The position numbers and the translations under genes are program-made. Source: Streptomyces sp. XM4193 (GTDB lineage: Bacteria; Actinomycetota; Actinomycetes; Streptomycetales; Streptomycetaceae). From it: DNA of 64,000 nt. The DNA lies in contig NZ_JALLGK010000003.1 in NCBI RefSeq assembly GCF_023072595.1, forward strand, positions 124,001 to 188,000, read 5' to 3'. Positions 1 through 7,456 of the stretch are shown piece by piece. The notes beneath the pieces were generated by a model. It saw only the letters and a list, made by a program, of their open reading frames with translations. It had not been told where the DNA came from and did not search any database. The stretch's first letter is position 1; each line of letters opens with the position of its first letter.

Positions 1-108
1 CGGCCCGGAACGGCCCGCACTCCGGCCGACACGGCGGCAGACGCACGGTCCGAGGCAGGCCGCACCAGGGCCGACCCGGCGGCCGGACTCGCCCCTGCGG
101 CAGGGGAG

Positions 109-813
109 TTGCGGGTCGCCGGGCGTGGGCCGGGTGTGCTGGTCAGGTCGGCTGTTCCGGCTGACGCGGGCGGTATCGCGGTGGTTCAGGTGGACGGCTG
201 GCGGGCCGCGTACGCCCACATCCTGCCGCCCGCCGAGCTGGCCGGGCTCAGCCTCGTACGGGCCGAGCAGCTGTGGCACGGCGTGATCGGCGGTGCGCGG
301 GAGAGCGGGAAGCAGGTCCTGGTGGCGGAGGGCGCCAGGGGCGAGGTGCTCGGCTTCGCCGCCCTCGGCCCCGAGCGCGCCCCCGTGCCGTACCGCACCC
401 CCGCCGGCGCCGACTCCGCCGCCGACACCGGGCCGGCGGCCGTGGCGGAGCCCTCGCCGGAGTCCGGGCCGGAGCGGCAACCGGGGCACGAACCGTCGCC
501 GGCGGCGGAGCACACGCTTCCGGCGGGCGAGTTGTACGCCTTCTACGTCCACCCGCGCCACTGGCGGCACGGTGTCGGCCGAGCGCTCATGGACGCCGCG
601 CTCGGCCGCTGGACGCAGAACGGGGTGCGTGCCGCGGTGCTCTGGGTCTACGAGCGCAATGTCTCCGCCCGGGCCTTCTACGAGGACCACGGTTGGCACC
701 ACGATCCGCACACTCCGCCGACCGGCACGCCGCCCGACGAGCTGGAGCTCTGCTACCGGCGCCGCCTGCCCCTGCCGGTGCGCGGGCCCGGTCGGCCGCC
801 CCGCGCCTCGTAG
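109..813 (+). CDS. GNAT family N-acetyltransferase
   Basis: This is a 234-residue GNAT-fold acetyltransferase; the acceptor is unknown. The N-terminal part has the GNAT opening (RSAVPADAGGIAVVQVDGWR), and the acetyl-CoA site lies near residues 140-175 (AFYVHPRHWRHGVGRALMDA). The end is typical (VLWVYERNVSARAFYEDHGW). A Pro/Ala/Glu-rich stretch at about 90-140 is inserted between beta strands and is low complexity. The TTG start is uncertain: GGGGAG lies too close to it, and the GTG at 136 would keep the whole domain. The gene is convergent with the Erm gene and overlaps its 3' end by 61 bp. Family call is firm, substrate unknown. Confidence 0.8.
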   Translation: MRVAGRGPGVLVRSAVPADAGGIAVVQVDGWRAAYAHILPPAELAGLSLVRAEQLWHGVIGGARESGKQVLVAEGARGEVLGFAALGPERAPVPYRTPAGADSAADTGPAAVAEPSPESGPERQPGHEPSPAAEHTLPAGELYAFYVHPRHWRHGVGRALMDAALGRWTQNGVRAAVLWVYERNVSARAFYEDHGWHHDPHTPPTGTPPDELELCYRRRLPLPVRGPGRPPRAS

Positions 814-1826
814 CGCGCACCCCCGCCCGCAGCCCCGCCCGGCGACTGCCGCGAGGTCGACTGCCGCGAAGGGGGCTGCCGCGAAGGGGGCTGCTGCGTG
901 AACGGCGGTTGCCCGGACCGGGGCTGCCGGGACTGGGATTGCCCGGACCGGGATTGCCGGGACTGGGATTGCCGGGGCTGGGGCTGCCGGGACGTGGGTT
1001 GCGGCGATGGGGACTGCGGTGACGATGTGCGCCGGGACGGTTCCGGCGGCGCGGGCCGGCGGCAGACCAGTGGGAAGAGGTCCGCCCACTGCCGTGCCGA
1101 GAGGTGCTTGGGCAGTGCGGTCGGCGCCAGGCGCTGCTGGCCCAACCAGGACCGTACGTGCCGGACCGGCACACCGTCCCCAGCGGCGGTGAGGATCTCC
1201 GCGAGTCCGCGTCCGCGGCCGGTGAAGACGCGTCGTACGAACTCCTGGTAGCGCTCGCGTTCGGCGTCCGGCACCAGCGGCACAGTGCGGCGGGTGACCG
1301 TCAACAGCCCGCCGTCGACGCCCGGTCGGGGCCGGAACGCGGCGGCCGGCACCCGGCGGAGCAGGCGGAACTCGTACCAGGGCCACCACTGGGCCGTCAT
1401 CATCGTCGCGCCGCCCACACCCGCCCGGCGCCGCGCCACCTCCCACTGGAGCAGCAGCACGGCGTCGGTCCACCGAGGGGCGTGCAGCACCCGCCGCAGC
1501 ATCGCCGTGGTCCGGTGGAACGGCAGGTTCCCGACGAGCACATGGGGCGTCCGGGGCATCGGCCACTCCAGGAAGTCCGCGGTGACGACCGCGGTGGACG
1601 CTGTGGTGCGGCGTCGCAGCCGTGCGCTGCGGCGGTCGTCGATCTCGACGGCGGTCAGCGGTCTGCCCAGCCGCTCCAGCGGCAGCGTCAACGCGCCGTC
1701 CCCCGCGCCGATTTCGACCAGCGGGCCGGAGGTTGCCGCGACGGCGTCGAGGAGGTCGCCGATGACGGCGGGGTCGACGAGGAAGTTCTGTCCGAGCTCG
1801 TGCCGGCCCGGTCGGTGGGTACGCAT
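753..1826 (-). CDS. erm: Erm-family 23S rRNA (adenine-N6)-methyltransferase
   Basis: This enzyme would methylate A2058 of 23S rRNA, giving macrolide-lincosamide-streptogramin B resistance. Residues 1-260 carry the Erm/KsgA fold: HELGQNFLVDP at the start, SAM motif I (VEIGAGDGALT), the acidic residue after strand 2 (AVEID), catalytic motif IV (GNLPFH) and the Erm block QWEVARRRAGVGG. FRPRPGVDGGLL and FTGRGRGLAEIL resemble actinomycete Erm monomethylases. About 95 C-terminal residues form a Gln/Ser/Arg/Pro repeat tail encoded by ~15-bp repeats near 900-1010; ErmE is also known to have a repetitive tail. The ATG at 1826 has GGAG 7 nt upstream. It is preceded by a short leader ORF, so attenuation is likely. 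Mono- versus dimethylation cannot be judged here. Confidence 0.88.
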   Translation of the reverse strand: MRTHRPGRHELGQNFLVDPAVIGDLLDAVAATSGPLVEIGAGDGALTLPLERLGRPLTAVEIDDRRSARLRRRTTASTAVVTADFLEWPMPRTPHVLVGNLPFHRTTAMLRRVLHAPRWTDAVLLLQWEVARRRAGVGGATMMTAQWWPWYEFRLLRRVPAAAFRPRPGVDGGLLTVTRRTVPLVPDAERERYQEFVRRVFTGRGRGLAEILTAAGDGVPVRHVRSWLGQQRLAPTALPKHLSARQWADLFPLVCRRPAPPEPSRRTSSPQSPSPQPTSRQPQPRQSQSRQSRSGQSQSRQPRSGQPPFTQQPPSRQPPSRQSTSRQSPGGAAGGGARYEARGGRPGPRTGRGRRRR

Positions 1827-1932
1827 GGGAGGTCTCCGCGGCTCTGTGGTGAGCCGGGCAGCACTGATCGCCCGCCCGGCGCTGACTCACGCAGGCGGCG
1901 GTTCCCTCAGGGTGTGCGCGAAGGACCCGCCG
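1827..1932 (-). promoter_or_regulatory. Putative translational attenuator between the leader peptide and erm
   Basis: This 106-nt stretch separates the leader stop from the erm start. By eye, leader codons 5-7 (1951-1959) can pair with 1861-1869 over 9 bp including one G-U. The segment just after the leader stop (1917-1927) can pair with the erm Shine-Dalgarno region (1831-1840) as two 4-bp stems around an internal loop. GGCTC/GAGCC (1840-1855) forms a small hairpin just before the ribosome binding site. A ribosome stalled near the end of the leader would cover or disturb the 1917-1927 arm. Mutually exclusive pairings of this kind are typical of Erm attenuators. The folding here is inferred and was not computed. 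Confidence 0.5.
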
Positions 1933-1971
1933 CTAGAAGCGGCGCATCCTGATCAGCGCGAAGACACTCAT
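1933..1971 (-). CDS. Erm leader peptide MSVFALIRMRRF (macrolide-sensing candidate)
   Basis: A 12-codon ORF (ATG to TAG) lies 106 nt upstream of erm. Its product, MSVFALIRMRRF, contains Arg-Met-Arg-Arg near the C-terminus. Arg/Lys-X-Arg/Lys motifs are established arrest sequences for macrolide-bound ribosomes (for example the RLR class of Erm leaders). There is no Shine-Dalgarno sequence, but a TANNNT -10 element ends 7 nt before the ATG, so the mRNA would start at the ATG itself. The ORF is too short for codon statistics; support comes from position, motif and promoter. Confidence 0.62.
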   Translation of the reverse strand: MSVFALIRMRRF

Positions 1972-1978
1972 GGCGGGC

Positions 1979-2008
1979 ACGCTACGGAGCCGCCCGCACA
2001 GGCGGCAA
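1979..2008 (-). promoter_or_regulatory. Leaderless vegetative promoter of the erm leader transcript
   Basis: On the minus strand TTGCCG (2008-2003) and TAGCGT (1984-1979) are separated by exactly 18 nt. TAGCGT ends 7 nt before the leader ATG, so +1 would be the A of the start codon. Streptomyces vegetative -10 boxes commonly read TANNNT, and ermE is known to have a leaderless or nearly leaderless transcript. Confidence 0.55.
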
Positions 2009-2204
2009 CCGGTTTTCCCCCGCCCGCCACCGGCCCGGCCGGGCGCGTACGAGCCCGCACGAGCGCGTGCGTACGCGCCCCGTCGGGCCCGGAAACGGGC
2101 CGGGCAGGGGCCGGGCAGGGGCCGGGCAGAGGGGCCGGACAGAGGGGCCGGCAGCGGCCCGTGCGCGGGGCGAGCGGGCCGCCCGTCCCGCGCACGGGCC
2201 CGGG

Positions 2205-3905
2205 TCAGTCGGCCGGTCCGCCGTAGGCGACGCCCGCCAGATCGGCGATCTCCCGCTTCCAGGCGACGAGGTCGTGTCTGTTGAGCTTCCCGAGGTGGTC
2301 GTGGCCGCAGGCGCGTGCCATCACCTGCATCAGCTCGACCGAGGAGGTCATGAAACGGGCCAGCCGCTCCGCCCCCTCGTCGACCGGCAGCCGCTCCCGC
2401 AGATGCGGGTCCTGGGTCGCGATGCCCACCGGGCACTTGTTGGTGTGGCAGGCGCGCATTCCGACACAACCGATCGCCTGCATCGCGGAGTTGGAGACGG
2501 CCACCGCGTCCGCGCCGAGCGCCAGCGCCTTCAGGAAGTCGGCCGGCACCCGCAGTCCGCCGGTGATGATCAGGCTGACGTCGTCGCGCTCGCGCCGGTC
2601 CAGATGGCGGCGGGCCCGCGCGAGCGCGGGGATCGTCGGCACCGAGATGTTGTCGCGGAAGAGCAGCGGCGCCGCGCCCGTACCGCCGCCGCGGCCGTCG
2701 AGGATGACGTAGTCGACGCCGATGTCCAGCGCCGCGTCGATGTCGTCCTCGATGTGCTGGGCGGAGAGCTTGAAGCCGATCGGGACGCCGCCCGTCACCT
2801 CCCGCACCTCTGCCGCCACCTCGCGGAAGTCCGCGACGGTCGTCAGATCGGGGAAGCGGGCCGGCGACACGGCCGCCTCGCCCTCCGCCAGTCCGCGGAC
2901 CTCGGCGATCCGCCCGGTGACCTTGTGGCCGGGCAGATGGCCGCCGGTGCCGGTCTTCGCGGCCTGACCGCCCTTGAAGTGGAACGCCTGGCAGCGGGCC
3001 ACCTTCTCCGGCGAGTAGCCGAAGCGGGCCGAGGCCAGCTCGTAGAAGTACCGGCTGTTGGCGGCCTGTTCCTCCGGCAGCATGCCGCCCTCGCCGGAGC
3101 AGATGCCGGTGCCCGCCAGCTCGGCGCCCTTGGCGAGCGAGGTCTTCGCCTCCTGGGAGAGCGCACCGAAGCTCATGTCGGAGACCATCAGCGGGATCTC
3201 CAGCCGCAGCGGGCGACGCGCGCCCGGGCCGATCACGACCTCGGTGCCGACGGCGTCCTCGTCCAGCAGCGGCGGCACCGCGAGCTGGGCGGTGACGAAC
3301 TGGAGGTCGTCCCAGGACGGCAGTTGGGAACGCGGCACGCCCATCGCCGCCATCGCGCCGTGGTGCCCGACCCGCGTCAGGCCGGTCGCGGCGAGCTTCT
3401 GGATCTCGCCGACGTGCGGTTCGTCGGGCGTGCCCTTGAGGTCCGCGTAGGTGCCCTGGTAGCGGTCGCGGCGGAAGTGCTGCGGGTTCGTCCTCTCCCA
3501 CGCGGCGATCTCCTCCTCGTCGACCCAGACGCCGCCGTCCTCGGTCCAGGAGGTGAAGCGCTCCAGATCGGCGCCCTTGTAATGGGTGTTGAGGCCGGTG
3601 CGAACGTCGTACGTCGAGCCGTGCAGCCCGCAGACCAGCCGCTCCCCGTACACCTCGGCGTCCGACATCAGCGCCCCGCGGTGCCGGCAGCGGCCGTACA
3701 TGACCGCGACCTCCGGCCGGTCGGAGGCGGAGCCGCCACCGGCCGACCCGCCGCCGTCCCGACCGTCGCCGTCCCGACCGTCCCCGGCCGGCGCGCCGCT
3801 GCGGGCCGGCAGGCGCACGACGACCAGGTCGACGTTCGCCACCAGGGCGTACGCGGGCCGGGACTCCGGCAGGTCGCTCAGTTCGGCGATCCTCGTGGCA
3901 CGCAT
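2205..3905 (-). CDS. Rieske-domain / FMN-binding glutamate synthase-like protein
   Basis: A 566-residue protein. The N-terminal ~120 residues form a Rieske-type [2Fe-2S] domain (CRHRG ... CGLHG, the CxH ... CxxH pattern). This is followed by a glutamate synthase alpha-subunit FMN/[3Fe-4S] domain (SDMSFGALSQEAKTSLAKGA, CSGEGGM, KTGTGGHLPG, DGRGGGTGAAP). The cluster cysteines are present as C-x5-C-x4-C (CVGMRACHTNKC). There is no glutaminase domain, so it is not a full GltB; single-domain relatives act as archaeal-type glutamate synthases or unknown oxidoreductases. The ATG at 3905 has GAGGAG about 8 nt upstream, better than the in-frame start seven codons earlier. A short Gly/Asp repeat lies inside the Rieske domain. 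Physiological reaction unknown. Confidence 0.82.
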   Translation of the reverse strand: MRATRIAELSDLPESRPAYALVANVDLVVVRLPARSGAPAGDGRDGDGRDGGGSAGGGSASDRPEVAVMYGRCRHRGALMSDAEVYGERLVCGLHGSTYDVRTGLNTHYKGADLERFTSWTEDGGVWVDEEEIAAWERTNPQHFRRDRYQGTYADLKGTPDEPHVGEIQKLAATGLTRVGHHGAMAAMGVPRSQLPSWDDLQFVTAQLAVPPLLDEDAVGTEVVIGPGARRPLRLEIPLMVSDMSFGALSQEAKTSLAKGAELAGTGICSGEGGMLPEEQAANSRYFYELASARFGYSPEKVARCQAFHFKGGQAAKTGTGGHLPGHKVTGRIAEVRGLAEGEAAVSPARFPDLTTVADFREVAAEVREVTGGVPIGFKLSAQHIEDDIDAALDIGVDYVILDGRGGGTGAAPLLFRDNISVPTIPALARARRHLDRRERDDVSLIITGGLRVPADFLKALALGADAVAVSNSAMQAIGCVGMRACHTNKCPVGIATQDPHLRERLPVDEGAERLARFMTSSVELMQVMARACGHDHLGKLNRHDLVAWKREIADLAGVAYGGPAD

Positions 3906-4252
3906 CCGGTTGCTCCTCGATCTCATCGGTACGGGGCCTCATCGGTACGGACTCCTGCGGACTCGTACGGGCTCCGCGCCGATCGTGCCGCATTCGCGAC
4001 GTTCCGGTGCGGAGTTTCCCGCTTCCGCGGCGCGGGCTCCGTGCACCCCGTGCGCAACAGGCGCCCCGCCAGGGCCGGTTGGCGGCCCGACCCGCCCCGG
4101 CACGGCGGCCGGCCGACCCGCCCGGCACGGCGGCCGGTCACGCGGCGCGGCAGCCGCACGGCGCACGGCCGGAGTCCGCTCGGCGCGCGTACGTACGGGC
4201 GGGCAGGCGTGCGCAGAAGCGGGCGGGCGGCGCTCGGGTGTCGGGGGTCGGT
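3906..4252. other. Intergenic region without a supportable gene
   Basis: GC-rich spacer between two minus-strand genes. It holds the GAGGAG ribosome binding site of the Rieske-glutamate synthase gene and direct GTACGGACTC-type repeats near 3938-3970. I see no convincing promoter, terminator or RNA. Confidence 0.5.
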
Positions 4253-4960
4253 TCAGCGGGTCCAGGTGTGCCGGTAGCCCTCCCGCAGCGGGCCGCCGAC
4301 CAGGTCGAGCAGCTCGTGGGCGGCCTCCAGGAGCGGGGCGGGATCGGCCCGTTCCGCGAGCACCCGGTGGCCGCTCAGCAGCGCTCCGCCGCGCGCCGGG
4401 TCTGCGGCGAGCAGCCTGCGGGGCAGCCATTTGCCGATGCCGGTCCAGGCCCGGTGGTGTGCCGTCAGCAGATGTGCCGCCTCCCGCAACAGGGCGTCCG
4501 CCAGGGCCAGTTGCTCGAAGCGCTCGGCGGGGTCCGCGTCACCGAGATCGTCCAGCCGGCAGGTCAGCACGTACCGGCCCAACTGCCACTCGTCCTCGCT
4601 CAGCGGTGGCGGCCCGGACTCCAGCACCGCCCGCGCCCGTTCCCGGGCCCGGGCGACGTGCCCGTACGGATCGGTGAGCGTCAGGCCCTCCGCGTACAGG
4701 AACACCACGGTCGCCCGCCGCCGCCCGCGGTCCCACTCGAAGAAGCCGGGCAGTTCGGCGATCGCGTTGCGGAAGACCTCCACCTGCCGGCCCTCGTGCC
4801 GCACCACCTCGCGCCCGCTGGGGTGGCCCTCCGGCAGCAGCACCCCGATGTCCAGATCGCTGCCCGCTCCAGCCAGGCCCGTCGCCGCCGAACCGCCGAG
4901 CACCGCGCCGCGGGCGTCCGGGTACAGCTCGGCCACCGCCCGACGCGCCTGCGCCGTCAC
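4253..4960 (-). CDS. Nucleotidyltransferase-domain protein
   Basis: A 235-residue protein with a polymerase-beta-type nucleotidyltransferase motif near the N-terminus: GGSAATG followed by SDLDIGV, the GS-x-DxD arrangement that binds Mg-NTP. The rest is alpha-helical and resembles the C-terminal domain of aminoglycoside adenylyltransferase-like proteins, but the substrate is not identifiable. The GTG start overlaps the stop of the upstream GNAT gene (GTGA), so the two are translationally coupled. An antibiotic-modifying or small-molecule nucleotidylating role is possible but inferred. Confidence 0.75.
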   Translation of the reverse strand: MTAQARRAVAELYPDARGAVLGGSAATGLAGAGSDLDIGVLLPEGHPSGREVVRHEGRQVEVFRNAIAELPGFFEWDRGRRRATVVFLYAEGLTLTDPYGHVARARERARAVLESGPPPLSEDEWQLGRYVLTCRLDDLGDADPAERFEQLALADALLREAAHLLTAHHRAWTGIGKWLPRRLLAADPARGGALLSGHRVLAERADPAPLLEAAHELLDLVGGPLREGYRHTWTR

Positions 4961-5874
4961 CGGCGCTCCCGGACCGCTGACCCCGGGCCGCGCTCGGCGT
5001 CCGGGCCGCGCTCGGTGTCCGAGGTCCGCTCGGCGTCCGGGCCGCGCTCGGCGTGCGAGTTCCGCTCGGTGTCGGGGGTGGCGGGGGCCTCGGAGGCGGT
5101 GTCGTCGATCCGCTCGAAGGTGTGGGACCGGCCGATGACGGTGAAGTCCCTTCGGCGGTACCAGTGTCGGGGCCAGTCGGACTCGTCGGCGAGCAGGAAG
5201 CGCAGCCCGCAGCCGGCCTCGGAGGCCCGGTGCAGAGCCGTGGCGAGGACGGCGTCGGCGTGGCCCTGTCTGCGGTGTGCCGGATGCGTGACCAGGTCCT
5301 CCAGCTGTGCGACACCGCGGGCCGGGTCGAGATAGAGGTCGGCCCAGGCGGCCGGCTCGCCGGACTCGGCCCGCGAGGCGAGGAACTCCACCGCCGGCGC
5401 GGCGGATTCGCGTGCGGCACGGCGTTCGACGAGGTCGCGCACCACCTGCTCGTCGGTGCCGGCCGGCAGCAGTTCGCGCAGAAAGGCGGCGACCGGTTCG
5501 CGCAGGGAGTCGAGGTCCACCGTCTCGGCCCGCCGGCCCCGCGGTGCGGGCGACGCACCGGTGTGACGCATCACCAGCAGCGGCTCGTGGGCGTAGCCGG
5601 CGTGCAGCAGCGCCTCCCGGCAGGCGTCCGCCGTCTCCTCCCGGAGCACACAGAGGCGCCGGTACGGGAGATGGCCGAGCGCCGTCTCGGCGGTGCGCAG
5701 CAGGGCCTCGGGAGAGGGATCGCCCTCGACGACGAGCTGGTTGTCCGCCCGGGAGTGCGGATACCGCTCGTTGAGCGCCGCGAACCCGCCGGGCACGTCG
5801 ACGACTTCGCCCGCGCCCGCTCGTGCGAAGTCCGCGAGGAAGGTGTTGGCTCTCGTCAGTGCGCTGTCGCTCAT
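4957..5874 (-). CDS. GNAT family N-acetyltransferase with repetitive C-terminal tail
   Basis: 305 residues. The GNAT core lies in the C-terminal half: DLYLDPARGVAQLEDLVTHPAHRRQGHADAV is cut short here but shows the strand-4 and acetyl-CoA P-loop (HRRQGHA), followed by FLLADESDWPRHWYRRRDF. The last ~35 residues repeat an Asp-Ala-Glu-Arg-Gly-Pro-like hexapeptide encoded by near-identical ~18-bp DNA units (4975-5080); this is probably disordered. The ATG at 5874 has AAGGG 8 nt upstream. That ribosome binding site sits in a possible hairpin (CCGACC/GGTCGG). First gene of a coupled pair with the nucleotidyltransferase. Confidence 0.8.
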   Translation of the reverse strand: MSDSALTRANTFLADFARAGAGEVVDVPGGFAALNERYPHSRADNQLVVEGDPSPEALLRTAETALGHLPYRRLCVLREETADACREALLHAGYAHEPLLVMRHTGASPAPRGRRAETVDLDSLREPVAAFLRELLPAGTDEQVVRDLVERRAARESAAPAVEFLASRAESGEPAAWADLYLDPARGVAQLEDLVTHPAHRRQGHADAVLATALHRASEAGCGLRFLLADESDWPRHWYRRRDFTVIGRSHTFERIDDTASEAPATPDTERNSHAERGPDAERTSDTERGPDAERGPGSAVRERR

Positions 5875-6032
5875 GTGCCGACCCTTGGTCGGGAGACGCG
5901 GGGGCGCAACCACTTTTCCCGGCGGGTCGCCCGCGAGGATCGCCCCGTGCCGGAGAGCCGTGCCCGTGGGCGCGGGGCGGTGCGCGCCGCGGGCGGCTGT
6001 CGGGCAGCCGCCCGCGGCGGGCTTGTCGGGTG

Positions 6033-7268
6033 TTACGCGCCGCCGACGATGCGGCCGGTCACCTCGCCGAGGCCCAGCCGTCGGCCGTTCGCCGCGGGTG
6101 CCCAGGCGGTGAGCGTCACCTCGTCGCCGTCCTCCAGGAACGCCCGCTGCCCGAAGGGGAGTTGGAGCGGTTCCCGGCCGCCCCAGGTCAGCTCCAGCAG
6201 GCAGCCGCGCTGGTGCTTCTCGGGGCCGGAGACGGTGCCGGAGGCGAAGAGGTCGCCGGTGCGCAGCGACGCGCCGTTCACCGTCATGTGCGCCAGTTGC
6301 TGCGCCGCCGTCCAGTACATCGCCGCGAACGGGGGTTCGGCGACGACCTCGCCGTTGAGCGTCACCGTGATCCGCAGGTCGAGGCCGGCCCGCTCGACGT
6401 CGTCCCCGCTGTCGTCGAGGTACGGCAGCAGGGCGTGGGTTCGCTCGGGCGGCGAGGTGCGGGCGGCGTCCAGGGCGTCCAGCGGGGTGACCCAGGCCGA
6501 CACCGAGGTGGCGAAGGACTTGCCCAGGAACGGGCCCAGCGGCACGTACTCCCAGCCCTGGATGTCCCGCGCGGACCAGTCGTTGAGCAGGCAGACGCCG
6601 AAGACGTGCTCCCGGAACCGCGACTGCGGCACGGACTGCCCCAGCCGCGTCGGGGTGCCGACGACGAAGCCGACCTCGGCCTCGATGTCCAGCCGACGGG
6701 ACGGGCCGAAGCTCGGCACCTCCTCGGTCGGCGCCTTGCGCTGGCCGTGGGGACGCACCACGTCGGTGCCCGAGACCACCACCGTGCCGGCGCGGCCGTG
6801 GTAACCGATGGGCAGATGCTTCCAGTTGGGGGTGAGCGGCTCGCCGTCCGGACGGAAGAGGCGGCCCACGTTGGTGGCGTGGTGCTCGCTGGCGTAGAAG
6901 TCGACGTAGTCCGCGACCTCGAAGGGCAGGTGGAGTTCGACCTCGGCCAGCGGACGCAGCAGCGGCAGCAGTCGGTCGTGGATCTCCTCGCCCGCGTCCG
7001 GGTGCAGCCAGCCGCGCAGCTCGGCGCGCACCTCCCGCCACACCGTCAGCCCCGAGGCGAGCAGCGGGCCGAGGCTGTCGGCGCACAGCACCTCGGTGTG
7101 CGGGGAGCCCAGCGCGCTCGCGGCGCCACCGAGGTCGAGGACGGCGTCGCCGAAGCGGACGCCCAGCCTCCGGCGGCTCTCGACATCGGTGCTGAACAGC
7201 CCGTAGGGCAGATTGTCGCGTCCGAAAAGGTGCTCTTCGGGTACCTGAAGCAGGTTCGCTGCTGACAT
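6033..7268 (-). CDS. fahA: Fumarylacetoacetase
   Basis: 411 residues, the usual length for bacterial fumarylacetoacetate hydrolase, the last step of tyrosine/homogentisate catabolism (fumarylacetoacetate to fumarate plus acetoacetate). An N-terminal SH3-like domain is followed by the FAH fold. Metal-site and signature segments are visible: EAEVGFVVG, LLNDWSARDIQGWEY and PLGPFLGKSF. The ATG at 7268 is preferred over the upstream in-frame start because GAGG lies about 10 nt before it and the product then starts like family members (MSAANLL). It is transcribed alone, divergent from the polyprenyl synthase gene. No other homogentisate-pathway gene is in the window. Confidence 0.95.
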   Translation of the reverse strand: MSAANLLQVPEEHLFGRDNLPYGLFSTDVESRRRLGVRFGDAVLDLGGAASALGSPHTEVLCADSLGPLLASGLTVWREVRAELRGWLHPDAGEEIHDRLLPLLRPLAEVELHLPFEVADYVDFYASEHHATNVGRLFRPDGEPLTPNWKHLPIGYHGRAGTVVVSGTDVVRPHGQRKAPTEEVPSFGPSRRLDIEAEVGFVVGTPTRLGQSVPQSRFREHVFGVCLLNDWSARDIQGWEYVPLGPFLGKSFATSVSAWVTPLDALDAARTSPPERTHALLPYLDDSGDDVERAGLDLRITVTLNGEVVAEPPFAAMYWTAAQQLAHMTVNGASLRTGDLFASGTVSGPEKHQRGCLLELTWGGREPLQLPFGQRAFLEDGDEVTLTAWAPAANGRRLGLGEVTGRIVGGA

Positions 7269-7456
7269 GGGGTACTGCCCTCGCCTTCGAGGTCGTCGCC
7301 GGTCGGGACCGGGCACAGGCTATCGAGGGACGCGCCTGCGGTGATCCGGAGGTGACCGGTTACGCTGCCCGTAATGGTGAACAATGCCGCCCTATGAGTC
7401 CTTGACCAGCTCAAAGGGCGCTGACCAGCTGAGCAACACTGCAGACAGGAGATCTC

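Noticed and set aside
2094-2165. GGCCGGGCAG repeats as a CRISPR-like array
   Set aside because: Units are short, imperfect and without spacers; simple GC-rich repeat DNA.
2067-4277. 736-codon plus-strand frame opposite the Rieske-glutamate synthase gene
   Set aside because: It mirrors a gene with clear domains; its Arg/Ala/His-rich product has no domain and arises from third-position GC bias.
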